From: Macrocybe gigantea
Lineage: Eukaryota > Basidiomycota > Agaricomycetes > Agaricales > Callistosporiaceae
Assembly: GCA_011319805.1 (NCBI GenBank)
Contig: SJRY01000320.1
Location: forward strand, 186,001-250,000
Length of the DNA: 64,000 nucleotides
Direction: 5' to 3'
In this document: positions 47,765 to 60,488 of the stretch, in pieces
How positions within the stretch are numbered: the stretch's first letter is position 1
Layout of the letters: every line of letters starts with the position of its first letter
Notes under the pieces: model-generated
What the model saw: the letters and a program-made list of their open reading frames with translations, nothing else
The model's database searches: none
What the model was told of the DNA's origin: nothing
Program-made: the position numbers and the translations under genes

Positions 47765-48750
47765 AGCTACTCCTTATGTGACACTGAAATCCATTGACAA
47801 TGGAGGACTACTATAACAGAAAAAAATGGCCACGGGGAGCGGCAAAAATCGAATCTAGCGAGGAACAATGGCAGGCCCAAAATTTAATTCCACGTGTTCA
47901 GTGAAAAGGAGAAGATACTCGCCAAAGACAGGTGCAGAACCGAAAACAGATGAATGTCACAAGAAAAAGCTACCTAATCATACTCTGATTTGCCCACAAA
48001 AATGCTATAGTCAGAAACCGACGGGAACGCAGAAGGTCAGAGAAACTCACCTTTTCTGCGACAGTGTTCACGGTAATCTCTAGCTTCGCCCGGTTTCTCT
48101 CCCAGAGAGCTTCTCGTTATCATTCCACTGCAGGCTTTACCTCTGAGGTTATCCTGTCTTTCATGTGGAGCGTCCGGCGTCCCACTGCAATACCAATAAT
48201 GCTCGTTGCATTGGTCTCTAGGTTTGACACAGCCTTGATAAGCGCAATGATGATTCTTTTTCATGATGAGGGTGTTAAAACTGAAGCCCACGGCACACGC
48301 ATGTCCGAGCTTTATTCCGCGACTAATTCAGCAGCAGACCCTCCTTCCCCACCGTGCTCTTTGTCCCACACTGTGCCAAAAAAAAAGAGTTCCAAGGAAG
48401 GCCACAAAATGGACATGCAAACTTGCAATATTCCGCCGTTGCCAGCTAGACAGGTGGCCCGAGCATAGCACAAAGGATTCACCGCGCTCCACCTGCTAGA
48501 ACGGTGGCTTGAGAGATGAGTCGCGTGATGCGAAGAAAGGCTGCCCGGCTGAGAAGCAAACTGTGCCGACGAGATTGGTGGTCCAGCATGGCTGCCCTAG
48601 ATGCAGACTATTAAGACAGGACTAGTGACGCGGCCTGGTGAGAGGTAAGGACAATGCATGATAGACTGCGCGACTTGGACTCGCACCTCTCCCCATAAGC
48701 ACTGCCTTAGCTGCGAAATTTCAACTGATCAATTCACGAATCAACCTTCT
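47765..48750. other. Intergenic, nothing supported
   Basis: AT-rich and without a coherent gene. A minus-strand open frame at 48037-48291 with several Cys/His residues shows no zinc-finger spacing I trust. Confidence 0.35.
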
Positions 48751-48754
48751 TACT

Positions 48755-48885
48755 GTCCTCCAGCATGAAGAGAAACACACGGCCGACTTGGACGCGCCAT
48801 AACCCAGTCAGTGTCTGTCGCACCACGCAGCACTAAAGTGGGTCAAGACGATGTCCTGCGACGCAGCCATGTAGGATTTTACGGC
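48755..48885 (-). pseudogene. APH-like phosphotransferase relic, fourth copy (exon 1 fragment)
   Basis: The stretch 'agagaaacacacgg', then 'aaagtgggtcaagacgatgtc', and 'gcagccatgt' lines up with exon 1 of the three APH-like genes to the left (same strand), heavily mutated. Nothing of exon 2 is left. Confidence 0.6.
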
Positions 48886-49069
48886 AACAGCAAGTCGAAT
48901 TAAGAGCTTCTGTTTCGCGACTTTGTTACGTAAGACGGTTATCTTCTTACTTCACGTGATCATTATTACATATGAACGACCTTCAACACCAAAGCATCAA
49001 TCAAACCATCAGTACAGCGAGATAGAGCAAACAAAACACGAAAACGCATCCAACAACGTGGTCGTCGAA

Positions 49070-49900
49070 TCACCGAGGCGCCGTTGGCGGGAGGGGCGCT
49101 TGCGAGACGGAAGGCACAGGCACGACGGTCGGCGTTGGCGGGGATATGATGGTGCTTTGCGTATTCACAGGCAGCGTCGGCGTCAGTGTGCTCTGCACTC
49201 GACTTGTCATGCTCGGGAGAACCGAGCGAGACGCGGTCGACGAGGGGCCGCTCGTTGTCGAGCTGCTGCTCTGCCCAGGCAGAGTCACCCTCGGAATGTC
49301 AAATCCTCTGCTCGCGCATTGCGCCGCGAAAGCTGAACGGTCGCAGAAATGGCAGCATGAGGGTCAATGCTTCTCTCTCTCTCAACGCAACGAAGAAAGG
49401 GCAGCAACCACGTACAGTCGAGTTCGGCTTGAGCGCCCCGAAAATCCGTGAGATTGACGGCCTGGAAGACGCACACGATGCAGTCGCGATATGCCATTTC
49501 AAAAGCCACCGTGCAGCATTGTGCCGGCGTACAGCCCTACGGAAACCGAAGCGTAAATTGTAAATTTAGAGGTAGGAGAAAACGGAAAAGCTCCCGAAGC
49601 GACCATGAGGTAGAATATACCATGACGGCATTTGGAGATCGCACGGCGATGAAACGCCTCATAGCCGAAAAGGATCGGGGCTGGTTTCGAGATGCTCACA
49701 TTGGATATGGCGGAGTTTACGGGGTCGCAAGTCGGCTGGCACTGGGGCGGAACGGTAACCGGTGGGCCGATCTGTCGAGCACCAAGTACATGCCCATCAA
49801 GCTGCAAAAATGCATGGCCGAATGCCTCCCCGAAAGAGCGCGCGGTTGCAGAGAGGACAAGTACGAGGAAGATGATTACTACTGGTATAGAGCTCATCAT
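49070..49900 (-). CDS. Small secreted cysteine-rich protein
   Basis: Three exons. Exon 1 starts MMSSIPVVIIFLVLVLSATA at 49900, a signal peptide, and carries PPQCQPTCDPVNSAIS. Exon 2 adds NGCTPAQCCTVAFEMAYRDC and IVCVFQAVNLTDF. Exon 3 adds SFAAQCASRGFDIPRVTLPG and a Ser/Thr/Pro-rich tail ending APLPPTAPR. Eight cysteines in the mature core (C-x3-C, C-x4-CC, C-x2-C, C). The pattern resembles a common basidiomycete secreted type (Cys pair, helix, C-x2-C, then a final Cys before a Ser/Thr tail) and differs from hydrophobins and CFEM. Splice sites GTGAGC..CCGTAG and GTACGT..TTCAG give a continuous frame. Possible wall or effector-like protein; role unknown. Confidence 0.75.
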
Positions 49901-50295
49901 CACAGTATCGGTGAGAAACGTTCAGGTTGCTCGACTGAGCCAGGAACAAGAACCCGAGCCAGAAGAGAGATGGGGGTAACGTGTCTCGGCGCAGATTCCA
50001 ATTGGACGGGGGGGATTGCTCGCCTTTCGCACGGAATAGAACAGAATCGAGGCCAGAAGACTTGTTTTAGTCCGGCGCCTGTTCACATGGAGCTGGGCAT
50101 CATTAATTATCGAAAAAAGAAATGCTGCCACATTCCAGGCATGGTCCGAGAACACGAATACGGTGTATTCATAACGCTGATAGCAATGGGGTTGGAGAAA
50201 GATTGGAGTTGTAGTGCAAGGAGATAAAATGAGTATAAATAGATGCCAACAAACCCGATCATATCTTATCAGACAAACTAGCACATACTATCATC

Positions 50296-51140
<845 letters not shown>

Positions 51141-51651
51141 TCTCGCCCTATTTTTATCTTGACCGGTCTTTTTTTTCGGATTCAACATGATGCGTGCGCG
51201 CGAGGCTTTGAATTGGAACCCTCGAGCTTACTCGACGTTTCACCCCGCTTCACGCAGATAAGCCGGCTGACTGACTGCAATTCGGGTACCATTGAATTAC
51301 TCTGAGCTCCATGATGGGCATATCATATGGCTCTGCATCAATTGGAGCGCTGTCAGTTGGAGTAGTGGAGTCACCCATCGAGCCTTCTCCAGTCACTATT
51401 ACATGCTGTTATGATCATGTCGATAAGAGTACCGGTACATTGTCCAAAGAATGGAAAGAGAAACGAACGAAAGGACATGTTCCCATTAAGTCAATGCCAA
51501 GAGATTATGATAGAAGCAAAAACGACCCAGTGATTCTTCGCCCAAATTTGATTCCGGGAAACGCAACAGAAAAGTGGAAATCGAAAACACGAACGACGCC
51601 AATCCAGGAAAATATATCGTGATTTCGTTGCCGTCCCTAAAGGATTTCAAC
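51141..51651. other. Convergent 3' intergenic region
   Basis: Between the stops of TAD2 and the prolyl oligopeptidase. A 103-codon open frame on the plus strand has no family resemblance. Probably 3' UTRs. Confidence 0.4.
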
Positions 51652-54600
51652 TCAAGGCTTGGCCTGGGATCGCCACACGAGTCCCAAGTTCTGAGCCACG
51701 AATCCCCACTTGTCCGCTGCTTCTTTGATCCTGAACCCCCAACAGAGTTGTCGTTGTCAGTCAAAATTTTCCGTAAAGAACCAAGACTTAACCTTTTGAT
51801 CGTCGACTTGCCGCCTCCATGCCCAGCTTTCTTGTCGACACGAAGGAGGAGCGGGTGCGGGTTGTTCGGCAACATGTGCTGCAGCGTCGCCGCATGCTTG
51901 AACGAGTGCATTGGCACTACGCGGTCGTCGTCTACACGTCCCATGCATCGCGCGCCATAAAAAGAAACAAACCAAGTCAACGACCCCGAGTTGATTAACC
52001 GCCGAAAAAAAAAAAAAAAAAAAAAATTATCACGCACGATCAGCCGTAAGCAACAATGTGGGAGGAAGGATTCTGTCCGTCGGAATGTTGTGGAGTGGCG
52101 AGATCGGATAGATGAAGTCAAAGTCACGGGGATCGTCAGGGTCTCCATAGTCGCTCATCCAGGCTCTCCCTAGAAACAAAAAAAGACAATCGATTCATCG
52201 GCGGCCCTAAGCCTCGTTGCCAGTGTCATCCTTACCGATGGTGTACTTGTGGAACTTTTGGGGGAGGAAGAGAGAAAAAGCGACAGGGGCTGAGTCAGGA
52301 CCGAGGAAAGAAAAACAAAACAGAGCCAAGCATTTCGCACCTTGAGCAGATCTAAAACGCCGACTTCTGCGACGGCGGCACCAAACAAACCCTCAGGGGC
52401 GCGGTTGACACAGGCGGCGATGAGTAAACCTGGAAATTCCCGGCGAGAATTATCGTGAGCAACGAAAGATCACAGTAAATCGACATTCTCACCGCCATTT
52501 GATCCTCCATTTATGGCTACCTTCCCTGGCGCGGCATACTTGTGTTTTACGAGGTATTGGCTTGGGACAAAAGTCAGATGAATGGTCTCTAAAAAAGCGG
52601 AATTCTTGCGTACGTTGCAGCAATGAAATCATCAAACGTGTTGTGCTGTTTCGGTAGGGAACTTGGTTAATCATTCGTTGGCATGACATAGCCTGGAGGA
52701 CAAAAACCTTTTCCTCCCTGATGCCAGCCTTGTGCCACTCCTCCCCGAACTCTGAGCCGCCCCTGATGTTAGGCACGACGAGGATCGCACCATAGGCTTG
52801 CAGGAACGTGAGCAATGTAGAACTGAAGAACGGATTGATCGAGATGCTGAAGCCGCCATAGCCTGATGAGGAGAAAGAGAAATGTCCTGATCAGTGGCCG
52901 AGGCTGAAGCTGCTGTAGCGCAACTGCTCACCGTACTGAATGGCCGGTGCCGTACCGTCGAAAGGCGTAGACTTGTGGCGGACGATGAACATGGGAACCT
53001 TAGTGCCATCCTTACTTTCGTACCAAACCTACCCCGGAGGTCAAATTTCACAACGGAAGACAAGAATAGAAACAAAGGCAGCGAACCTGACGACTCTCAA
53101 AATCATCCGCATTCAGCCCGTTCAGCTTTGTCGTCCTGTACACGGCCCACCTCTGCTCCTCGACGGGCTCCGCGAAATTGTACGCGCGACCGTGCCGGGC
53201 GTCTCGAACCCGACGAGCGTGATGAACATGTCCGTGTGCTTCTCGCGCCCAGACACAAACGCGGCGCCGACGAACTCTGGCGCGAGGCGCGCGAGCTGTG
53301 CGCCCTTCTTTGAGTAGAGGTAGATCTCGTCTTTGACCTAAATACGAAGGAAAGTCATTAGGATTTTCCGCTCATGTTTCATAATTTAGGGATTTAGTGA
53401 GGAAAGGAGACTGGTTCTGCTCTTACGTTACGCTTGTAGACAACGGCGAATTGAGAGTGCTTATTGACGCAGCTGATGTGGCCAAGATAGGCGTTTTTGT
53501 CCTCAGGAAGAAGGTCCTTCTCCACTGGCTCAGCTTCGGACAAGTCAACGGTCACGAGTTTGTATTGCGGCGCGTTGCGATTGGTCTTCAGATACAACAA
53601 CGGGCCATCATTCGCGATCCTAGTCTCCAATCAGAGAAAAGAAGCAAGAGATATGCACGGCAGACCGGGACATACAATTCGTATTCTGCCTCAAATTCAT
53701 CCTTCAACTTTCTCCACTTTATCCCGGGTCCAATCTTGTTTTCCGACAGGTCCGCTATCCATAATTTGTTTCTCTAGCATTGACTTTAGCTTCATCGTAT
53801 TCTCTTCCTCGCTGAGGTAAGGCTTACTCTGGAGCTATCCTTCACAATGTACAAAGCAATGTATTTCCCGTCTTCGGTTATCTGTATGCTCCATGACCAC
53901 GTCGGATTTTCCGGATCCTTGTGTATTATGACATCTTCCGCTGGAAATGACCAACAGTTTAACAAGGAACAATAGGGGATCTGCTGCTGAGATGTTACAT
54001 TGAGGTGTTCCAACCTATGATAGCACATCATGGCGTCGACATCGTCACGGGTTTCAATTCCCTCTTTTTCCGCTCTATCTGGGTATCGCTGCAGGACATA
54101 TTCATAAAAAGTGGGGTGTTGCATATGGCGTGACTTACATGGTAGAAAAAGCCTTTGAATCCTTTGACCACACGATGTTGGAAAACTTGACGTGTCGAAC
54201 CTCGTCAGACATTCGACCGCTATCGACTTTTGGCTCCTTGATTGTCGAAGATGAGAACGGGGCATCAGTTCGGCGCACGTAGATTGTGGATACATCGCTA
54301 CCCTGACATATGCATTGGAAAAGTTATTCAATGGTACAGAAAAAAGTGTTCAAGGTGAGCCACGTACAGACTGGGAGATGCCATAGGCAAAGTATTCTCC
54401 GCTCTCGCAGATGTCATACATCGTTAGCGCAGCCGTTCCATCGTCGGTGAGCAAATTTGGCTGCGCCGAAGGTCGTGAGCACAAGTTTCCGGCTAACAGA
54501 CCCAGAAATCAGACGCACGTCAAAAAAGACCTCACCGACTGCTGAGTCTTCTCGAGTGGAAAAGTCGGGTAGCGAGGATCCTTTTGAGCGGTATAGGACT

Positions 54601-55153
54601 GTGTGATTCGCAGCGATGTCAGAAAAGACATTCGAAACCGCAAGTGGCTATCAAGCTCACCTGACTGCGGCAACAGACCGCTATTGTAAAGCCAATACCA
54701 GCGCCCGTCGTCCTCCAATGAGGGTGCAGTAAACTGAGGGCAGAACTCTCGAAAACGGGTCTATGCCGTCAATTTGTGCTGCCACGTTACCTTTGCATAG
54801 TTCATATTCGCCATGAAGGCGTCTTCGAGCTTCTGTCTGTCAGGATTCTGATCCAGGTACGATCGCGTGAAGACCTCCTGCGCCGAGGTCCATTTATCCG
54901 TCTCCTCCGTGTCTTCTTCGAGCCACCGATACGGATCGGGCACGCGCACCAGACCTCTGCTCGCGCTCGTGTACTCATCGACATGGTTCTCGCGACGAGT
55001 GGGTGGGTACCTGTTCGGGATCCATGGCGCAGGCGGCATCGTCGTCGTCTTATTTGTGGAGAGTAATCGGTAGAGAATAACAGCAGTGACGGGGGCAACG
55101 ACGCGCAGACGCAAGATGCGCAGAGGCAGCACAGAACGGACGGACAGGAGCAT
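51652..55153 (-). CDS. Prolyl oligopeptidase (family S9A)
   Basis: Serine peptidase cutting short peptides after proline. N-terminal exon: [33 protein letters not shown]; then propeller exons. Catalytic domain: [40 protein letters not shown], active Ser in INGGSNGG (split by an intron), Asp in [11 protein letters not shown] (its His codon split by an intron holding a T21 run), catalytic His in KAGHGGGKS. Ends [16 protein letters not shown] then SQAKP at 51652. About eighteen exons. Two starts are possible: 55153, giving an Arg-rich hydrophobic extension without acidic residues (possible targeting peptide), or 55039 (MPPAPW). A TATA-like TTATAAGG only about 10 bp before the first ATG favours the second. 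Confidence 0.92.
52006..52026. repeat. Poly(A) tract, 21 bases (poly-T in the POP intron)
   Basis: A run of 21 A on the plus strand lies inside the prolyl oligopeptidase intron that splits the DHDD motif, about 90 bases from its acceptor. Length is likely unstable or mis-called. Confidence 0.85.
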
Positions 55154-57085
55154 GAAGGCGGTGCCTTATAAGGGAACCAAACGCAATAACCCAACACCAA
55201 TTTTTGGGGTGGTCACTGAAACCATCGATTAAGGCTCGCTCCCTCTGGCCCGTCCACGCGACAGCCCACTGACACTCTCCTATGCGACAGTGGCGAGGTC
55301 ACAAGCTGCCATGGTCTCGCTGTCGCTTCCAGGGTGACCGGGTCTTGGCGAATATTTTTTTGTTCGGTCCAGCGGACAAGCAGAAAGTGCGGACATACTG
55401 TACTTTGCTTTTGGGCTCTGATAATAAACGAACAAAAATCCTTCGCGGAGCAACTACGAATGGCCCTCGATTTTTGTCCTTATCACATCTCTCGCACATG
55501 CCCTGGCTGAAGCGTTCCTTTCCCAATTTGTGTCGTCACTTTGACTTATCAATTATCGCCATCCGGGCGAAGGCCCATGTCACCGAGGTCAGTCTGACGA
55601 AAAGTGCATCACACATTGACTGCGACTGCGTGGAACGTCCCTGCAGCATCTGTCCTTGGGCGCTACCAGTCAAGGATGGGCACCGCAGGCAAGGGATGTA
55701 TGTAATGTCTGACGCTATTGATTCCGACTCAGAGAAACTGCCTCCCGAATAGGGCACTGACATCAAAGGTTACCACCTGATTACATTTCACAGGCCTGTT
55801 AGACGTTATGACAAGGAAATGCGTCCGTTTCCATTCTCCCCCCAAGGTGCGAGAATGATCGACAGCCCTTCATTTTCACAGCTAAATCGAACAACCGCAA
55901 ATGAATCACCCCAAAAAGCTCCACACAGGCGGCACATCTGGATATGGTTCCTGTGTAAACATACCAATCAAGACTCAGCACACGCCACTAGAGACGCCAC
56001 TTCGCACTTGCCTTGCCTTGCTTCGAAGCTCTGACGTATGCTTTGACTATCTGTGTCTTTTCAAAGAACCACGCGCGGCTTTTGGACCCGCCTCCAATGA
56101 TTGTCAACACACACACGCATGCACATTGTTCCAAGTTTTAGGTAGGATCCCCGACGTCACCAGCGCCCGCTCTCATGGACCTATGCCCCCTTTCGACCGA
56201 CCCCATTTTAACTCCGTCTCTCAGGCACCACCATTGCCCTGCTCACACTGACCCCGAGTGCCCGCACCTCTGGAATTGTGCGAGTTTTCCTTGCCTTGAT
56301 GTGGCAGCATCGTCTGCGGCTATTATGAGCTCCTTCTCTGTCAATCGAAGGGGCCAGGCGGAAAAGTATGTCCGAGTCTTCTTTCTCAGGTCTACATCTG
56401 CTTGAAGGGCCAGGCTGTCATATGTCGTGGCTATATGCTCGTACGGCGGCGGTGGTATTTCCACTATACGCACTCCCTGTCATCCTCCATGACCTTCAAC
56501 GTCATAACTTCCTTGTGAAATTCTAGTACCCTGTCAGTCCCTATCTGACTCAAGTAAACCTTCTGATACACCCTTTTTTTTATCTGACTTTATTCATTTT
56601 CTCCCCCCGATCTAGTCATATCTCATATGGAAACATTCGGGCGCGTTGCCTGATGCCGATGGTCTCTTCTACTCATTCGATGAAGATAGACTTCGTCTAT
56701 TGCTGTTCGCTTTTACAGACCACCCCATTTTTCTTGCCTTATCCTGTCATCATGTTCGCCGAGTTTGTTTTTTCTCTTCTTCAAATACCCATATCACTGG
56801 CATAACTGCCGCAAGCCTATTCAGGTGTCCCGATCGGCAGGCTTCTGCACTCTTTCGCAAACCTGAGCTTCCCCAACACGTGGCGTATATCCGCCGATCA
56901 ACCGATCTCTTCCATTCTACATCTTTTCTCAGTCCGTCTAGTCTTGAGGTTTAGAATCGAAGGGAACTTCAGCACTCGACCTCGCGGAGGCTTTACGCTC
57001 TTGATTTCCCCGCAAATTCTCCGAACAATTTCCCCTCTTATGCGTTTCTAGACGATTCAAGGAAGTGTACTTTGTTTTCTATTCT
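55154..57085. other. Long gene-poor stretch
   Basis: A 156-codon plus-strand frame at 55282-55752 (HIDCDCVERPCSICPWALP region) and a minus-strand frame at 56243-56473 containing EIPPPPYEHIATTYDSL are the only coherent pieces. Neither has a family match I can name or a supported start and splice structure. The second could be the last exon of an undetected gene read leftwards. Confidence 0.35.
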
Positions 57086-57089
57086 TTCA

Positions 57090-58150
57090 TAACGCTGATC
57101 GTTGCCTGACATGTTCCAGCCGTACCAGACTTGACATCATCCTCCTCATTCTGGACTCTATCATGAAGGAGCTTCTCGGAGTGTTTTGCCTATCAGAACG
57201 CAACTTTGGATTCTTTCTCATGGCGAGGATGAGAACATCAACGCTCCACCGCATATGATGCTGTACGGATGGTTTTTCGCCAAACATATCGTTAAGCCCA
57301 AAGGCTTGCCGATCCGAACTGCATTTACGAACACAATACATCAACGAAGTAAACACGACGGCCAACGCAGAAGATCATCCACAATGAACCAATTGTGTGC
57401 CCTTCGGAAGGATGAGATGTGGAGGCATAACCAAAGATGGCAAGTGGAGGCTGCCCAAAGCCTGCCTTTAAAAAGACGTGATCACCAAACTCGTCTTGAT
57501 CAGCTGTCATGGACGTCAGCAGGCCACCAGGCAGCATTGCACGTATGTAAGTTGCTATGGAATTTCTCACGGAAAAGCCGCCCGAATTTCGTGATACGAT
57601 TTACAGCAGACGGAAAAATGGAGGTCATAAAACACGGTCGTAGCTTTTCCTACTCAAGCGCTGGGATGACAGAAGGAGATAAAGAAAAAACCTGCAAAGT
57701 ATATCCCTCATTTCTGGCGAGAATACGTTCTTCGAATCCAGGGGCCTTATCACAATCGAAATGGGCAGGTATGCCGTAGAACATCTCTAGTCCCTTGAAC
57801 AAGTCACGAGTCCAGGCCGCCGCCAGCAATGTTCGGGAATCTGGATACGTGAGTAGCGAGGAAACCAAGAGTGGGAGAAAAGAGAGAGATCCTCAGAACC
57901 AAAAATCCGGAAAACTCCTGGGTCACATCTTGAGTTTTTGCGAACCGCCCTGGAATCGATGTGGCGAATGCGGGTCTCGAGGATCTTTTCCTGTTTCATT
58001 TCTTGTCGAAATCCTTCCCACGAATCCTCGTATGTTTATGCATCGCGATCGGGAGCTATTGGAATCTTCTTGGATGTGACCACGTCGATTCTTGCACCGG
58101 CTGAAGGGAGTAAAGGGGTGAATTATACCTCATGGACATTGTTCGGATGG
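57090..58150 (-). other. Coding-like region of unknown type
   Basis: On the minus strand several frames read like exon fragments in order: EDSWEGFRQEMKQEKILETR (about 58030), AAAWTRDLFKGLEMFYGIPA and DKAPGFEERILARNEGYT (about 57810-57690), IATYIRAMLPGGLLTSMTAD (about 57550), QAFGLNDMFGEKPSVQHHMR (about 57290). They do not join by clean splice sites, and I recognise no domain. A 197-codon open frame on the opposite strand (57186-57779) is an alternative. Either a decayed gene or one disturbed by base errors. Confidence 0.3.
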
Positions 58151-60488
58151 ATAATCCAAACATGGAGCAGCTCTCAGAGATAACAGTGTTCGCCATGCGA
58201 CGTTGTTACTTGGAGGAGTTGTATGCGAGCTGAAGTGACATGCGAGATGAATACACAATAAAAGTATTGGGCTTCTATCTAGCGCGGGATATGGGATAGC
58301 ACTCGGTTTTCAAAACGGCTGTGGCGTTCATGACGTACGCTTCCTCGCAACTCAACGCTTCACGCCAACCAGATGCTGAGTGTTATTTGTGTGAAAATCA
58401 GAGCCTGCTCGTTCGTTCCGCAGCAGCCAGACGACGCGCGTACATTGTAAGATGATGGTTGCTAGTTTCCACGACGCCAGGAAAGGCTAGATAAATCATT
58501 GAGCCTTTCATCAACATAATGGCGGGAGCCCGCACGGAGAGGCTACGCAATTCCACTTACCGTATGTTCAAGAGGATCGAGATAGAGTTCAATGCGAGTG
58601 ATTCAGGAAGACGTGATGATGAGAAGTCGGCAGTCAAAACAGGTGTGCTTGCCGATGCAGAAACTGAAGTGATGAGAGCAGGATCCAGATGCGAGCCACT
58701 CGGCCGGAACGCTCAGACCATTGCAATCGACGGGCAGTGATGTGGTTTCATCGCAAAGATCTTAGCCACTGAGTTCCCGATATGTGCCCCATATTGTACC
58801 ATTGCAGCCATAACGAAGCCGGTTATAAATGGCGCACCGGTGCTCGCCGGGAAAGGGCTTGAGACTGTCGATTGAAAGGACAAATGGATTTGCATGAAGT
58901 CGTCGAAGGCACATCAGAGAAGAACCCGCTCAGACAGCCTGCCGCGACCTGGAGGCAAATTGCTGTTATTTTGATGGTCCCTTAGACATCGGAGTGACAT
59001 TGGGTAGATATTCGCATTGTCCTTGAAGGATGAATAAATTGGAGTCTGTGAAAAGAAAATGGAATCCGACAGTCATGATGTTTATCGTCTCTGATCTAGC
59101 ATTGCTGAATTCGTCAGCTACAGATAGCATCTTGCCTGAATGGGTCCAAAAAAAGGATGCTGACACCCTTTCCTTGTCATAAACCAGACCTTGAAGGTGT
59201 CCTGTAATAGGTGTCCTGTAATCAATGCAACTTCAACCAGAAGATCGAACTCGACGCACCTGCTTGGGAGTGACCCGATGGTCGTCACATACGCGCGAAG
59301 AATGCGGCGCAGCTCAACGCTCGAGTTGCTTAAAAGATCGTGTGAGGACATGCTACAAATGCTCGGGCTTGCCGCTGGAGCGTGTTGAACTTGCGTCACC
59401 AACGTGCGCCTCAAAGACTCGAGAGGCTACGGTGAGCGCCAGCCCGAAGAAGGCGGTGGCATCGTAAGAAAGGCTAAAACAGTCCTAATTGCTCAGCCAT
59501 TTAATGCAACGATCAAGAAGCACCTGTAAAATGAACTTCGACTGGGCTGCTTCTCCATGATCTGCGATTCTAGGGCACGAAGGGAAGGCACTCTACGAAC
59601 AAGCCTATGGCAAGCTAAACGCCACATAGAACCGTTAGGTGCTGCAGCCGTGCTGTATCCGAGCCCGTGGATATGCGACATGCGAAGTGCGCCCCGTCCG
59701 TGGATGTGGGCCTGGGATCTCGGGACAATGAGTGAACTTCCATGACGATCGCTCGGCGTCTGGCGATGCACTTGCACGAAGAGGAGGTCCTACGTACGGC
59801 TGCACTCCTTGTACCGAGTTTCCTGTGTCTCTGCGCTACGCACATACCAGACGATCGATATCTAGAGCAGCATGGATGTGCTCGAAGACATGGGAGTACC
59901 GCCAAATGTTCCACAACAGTCGCGAGAGAGGCGCACAACTAGAGCGCCGATGCTGTCCACGCACAATAAGGATGCCCGTGTATAATGCGACAATCGACCG
60001 TCGTGTCATCGAGCGGAGCATCTGAAAAAATGCTCAGCATTGAATGTGGAAATGTCGGACTCCAATATTTCCACATTCAATGTACAAATCGAGGGTACGC
60101 CGAATACCCACGGTTTGTGCTTACGGCTTGAATGGGCCATCATAGATAGCCAAGACAAGCCCGTCCACCACGATACTCATCTACGAATTTTGAAGGTAAC
60201 TCGGGAAGCATAGGCGTCCGCGTTGTCTAGGATCTAATCATGGTTTTCAGAAAGGTTGGTTATGAAGGCATCAAACACCTCTCGCTTTTGCACGGGAATG
60301 TGTCTGGCCGCCTGCGTGATTGAGGATGTGATCAAGGATACCTAGAGTTTCCACGCTCCAAAGATGGTTGGACGCTGAGCCGGCCACTACTAGCTCCGGT
60401 TGAAAGATCACATTTAGTAAGCTCTATTAGTAAAGGAAAAACAAAAAGTTCACCCAACCCAAGTCACTCTCAATGCCATGATGCGATT
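58151..60488. other. Gene-poor stretch with possible decayed membrane-protein pieces
   Basis: Minus-strand fragments such as STGAPFITGFVMAAMVQYGA (near 58800) and RSIVALYTGILIVRG (near 59990) are hydrophobic and protein-like but isolated. No gene can be built. A perfect hairpin is listed separately. Confidence 0.3.
60038..60082. repeat. Perfect inverted repeat, 16 bp arms, 13 base loop
   Basis: CATTGAATGTGGAAAT at 60038-60053 is the exact reverse complement of ATTTCCACATTCAATG at 60067-60082. It lies in non-coding DNA about 400 bp downstream of the Crinkler-kinase stop. It could fold as a hairpin in RNA from either strand. Confidence 0.9.

Noticed and set aside
48037..48291. Cys/His-rich minus-strand frame as a zinc-finger gene
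   Set aside because: Spacing does not fit a known finger and the frame is isolated between decayed APH copies.
51652..55153. Prolyl oligopeptidase as part of a cyclic-peptide (MSDIN-type) cluster
   Set aside because: No short precursor gene with the conserved leader was seen within the neighbouring kilobases, and the neighbours are housekeeping genes.
55282..55752. 156-codon plus-strand ORF
   Set aside because: Composition is not typical of neighbouring genes and there is no motif or splice support. Kept only as a note in the gene-poor stretch.
57186..57779. 197-codon plus-strand ORF
   Set aside because: No family resemblance. The opposite strand reads more like exons, and length alone is weak evidence at this base composition.
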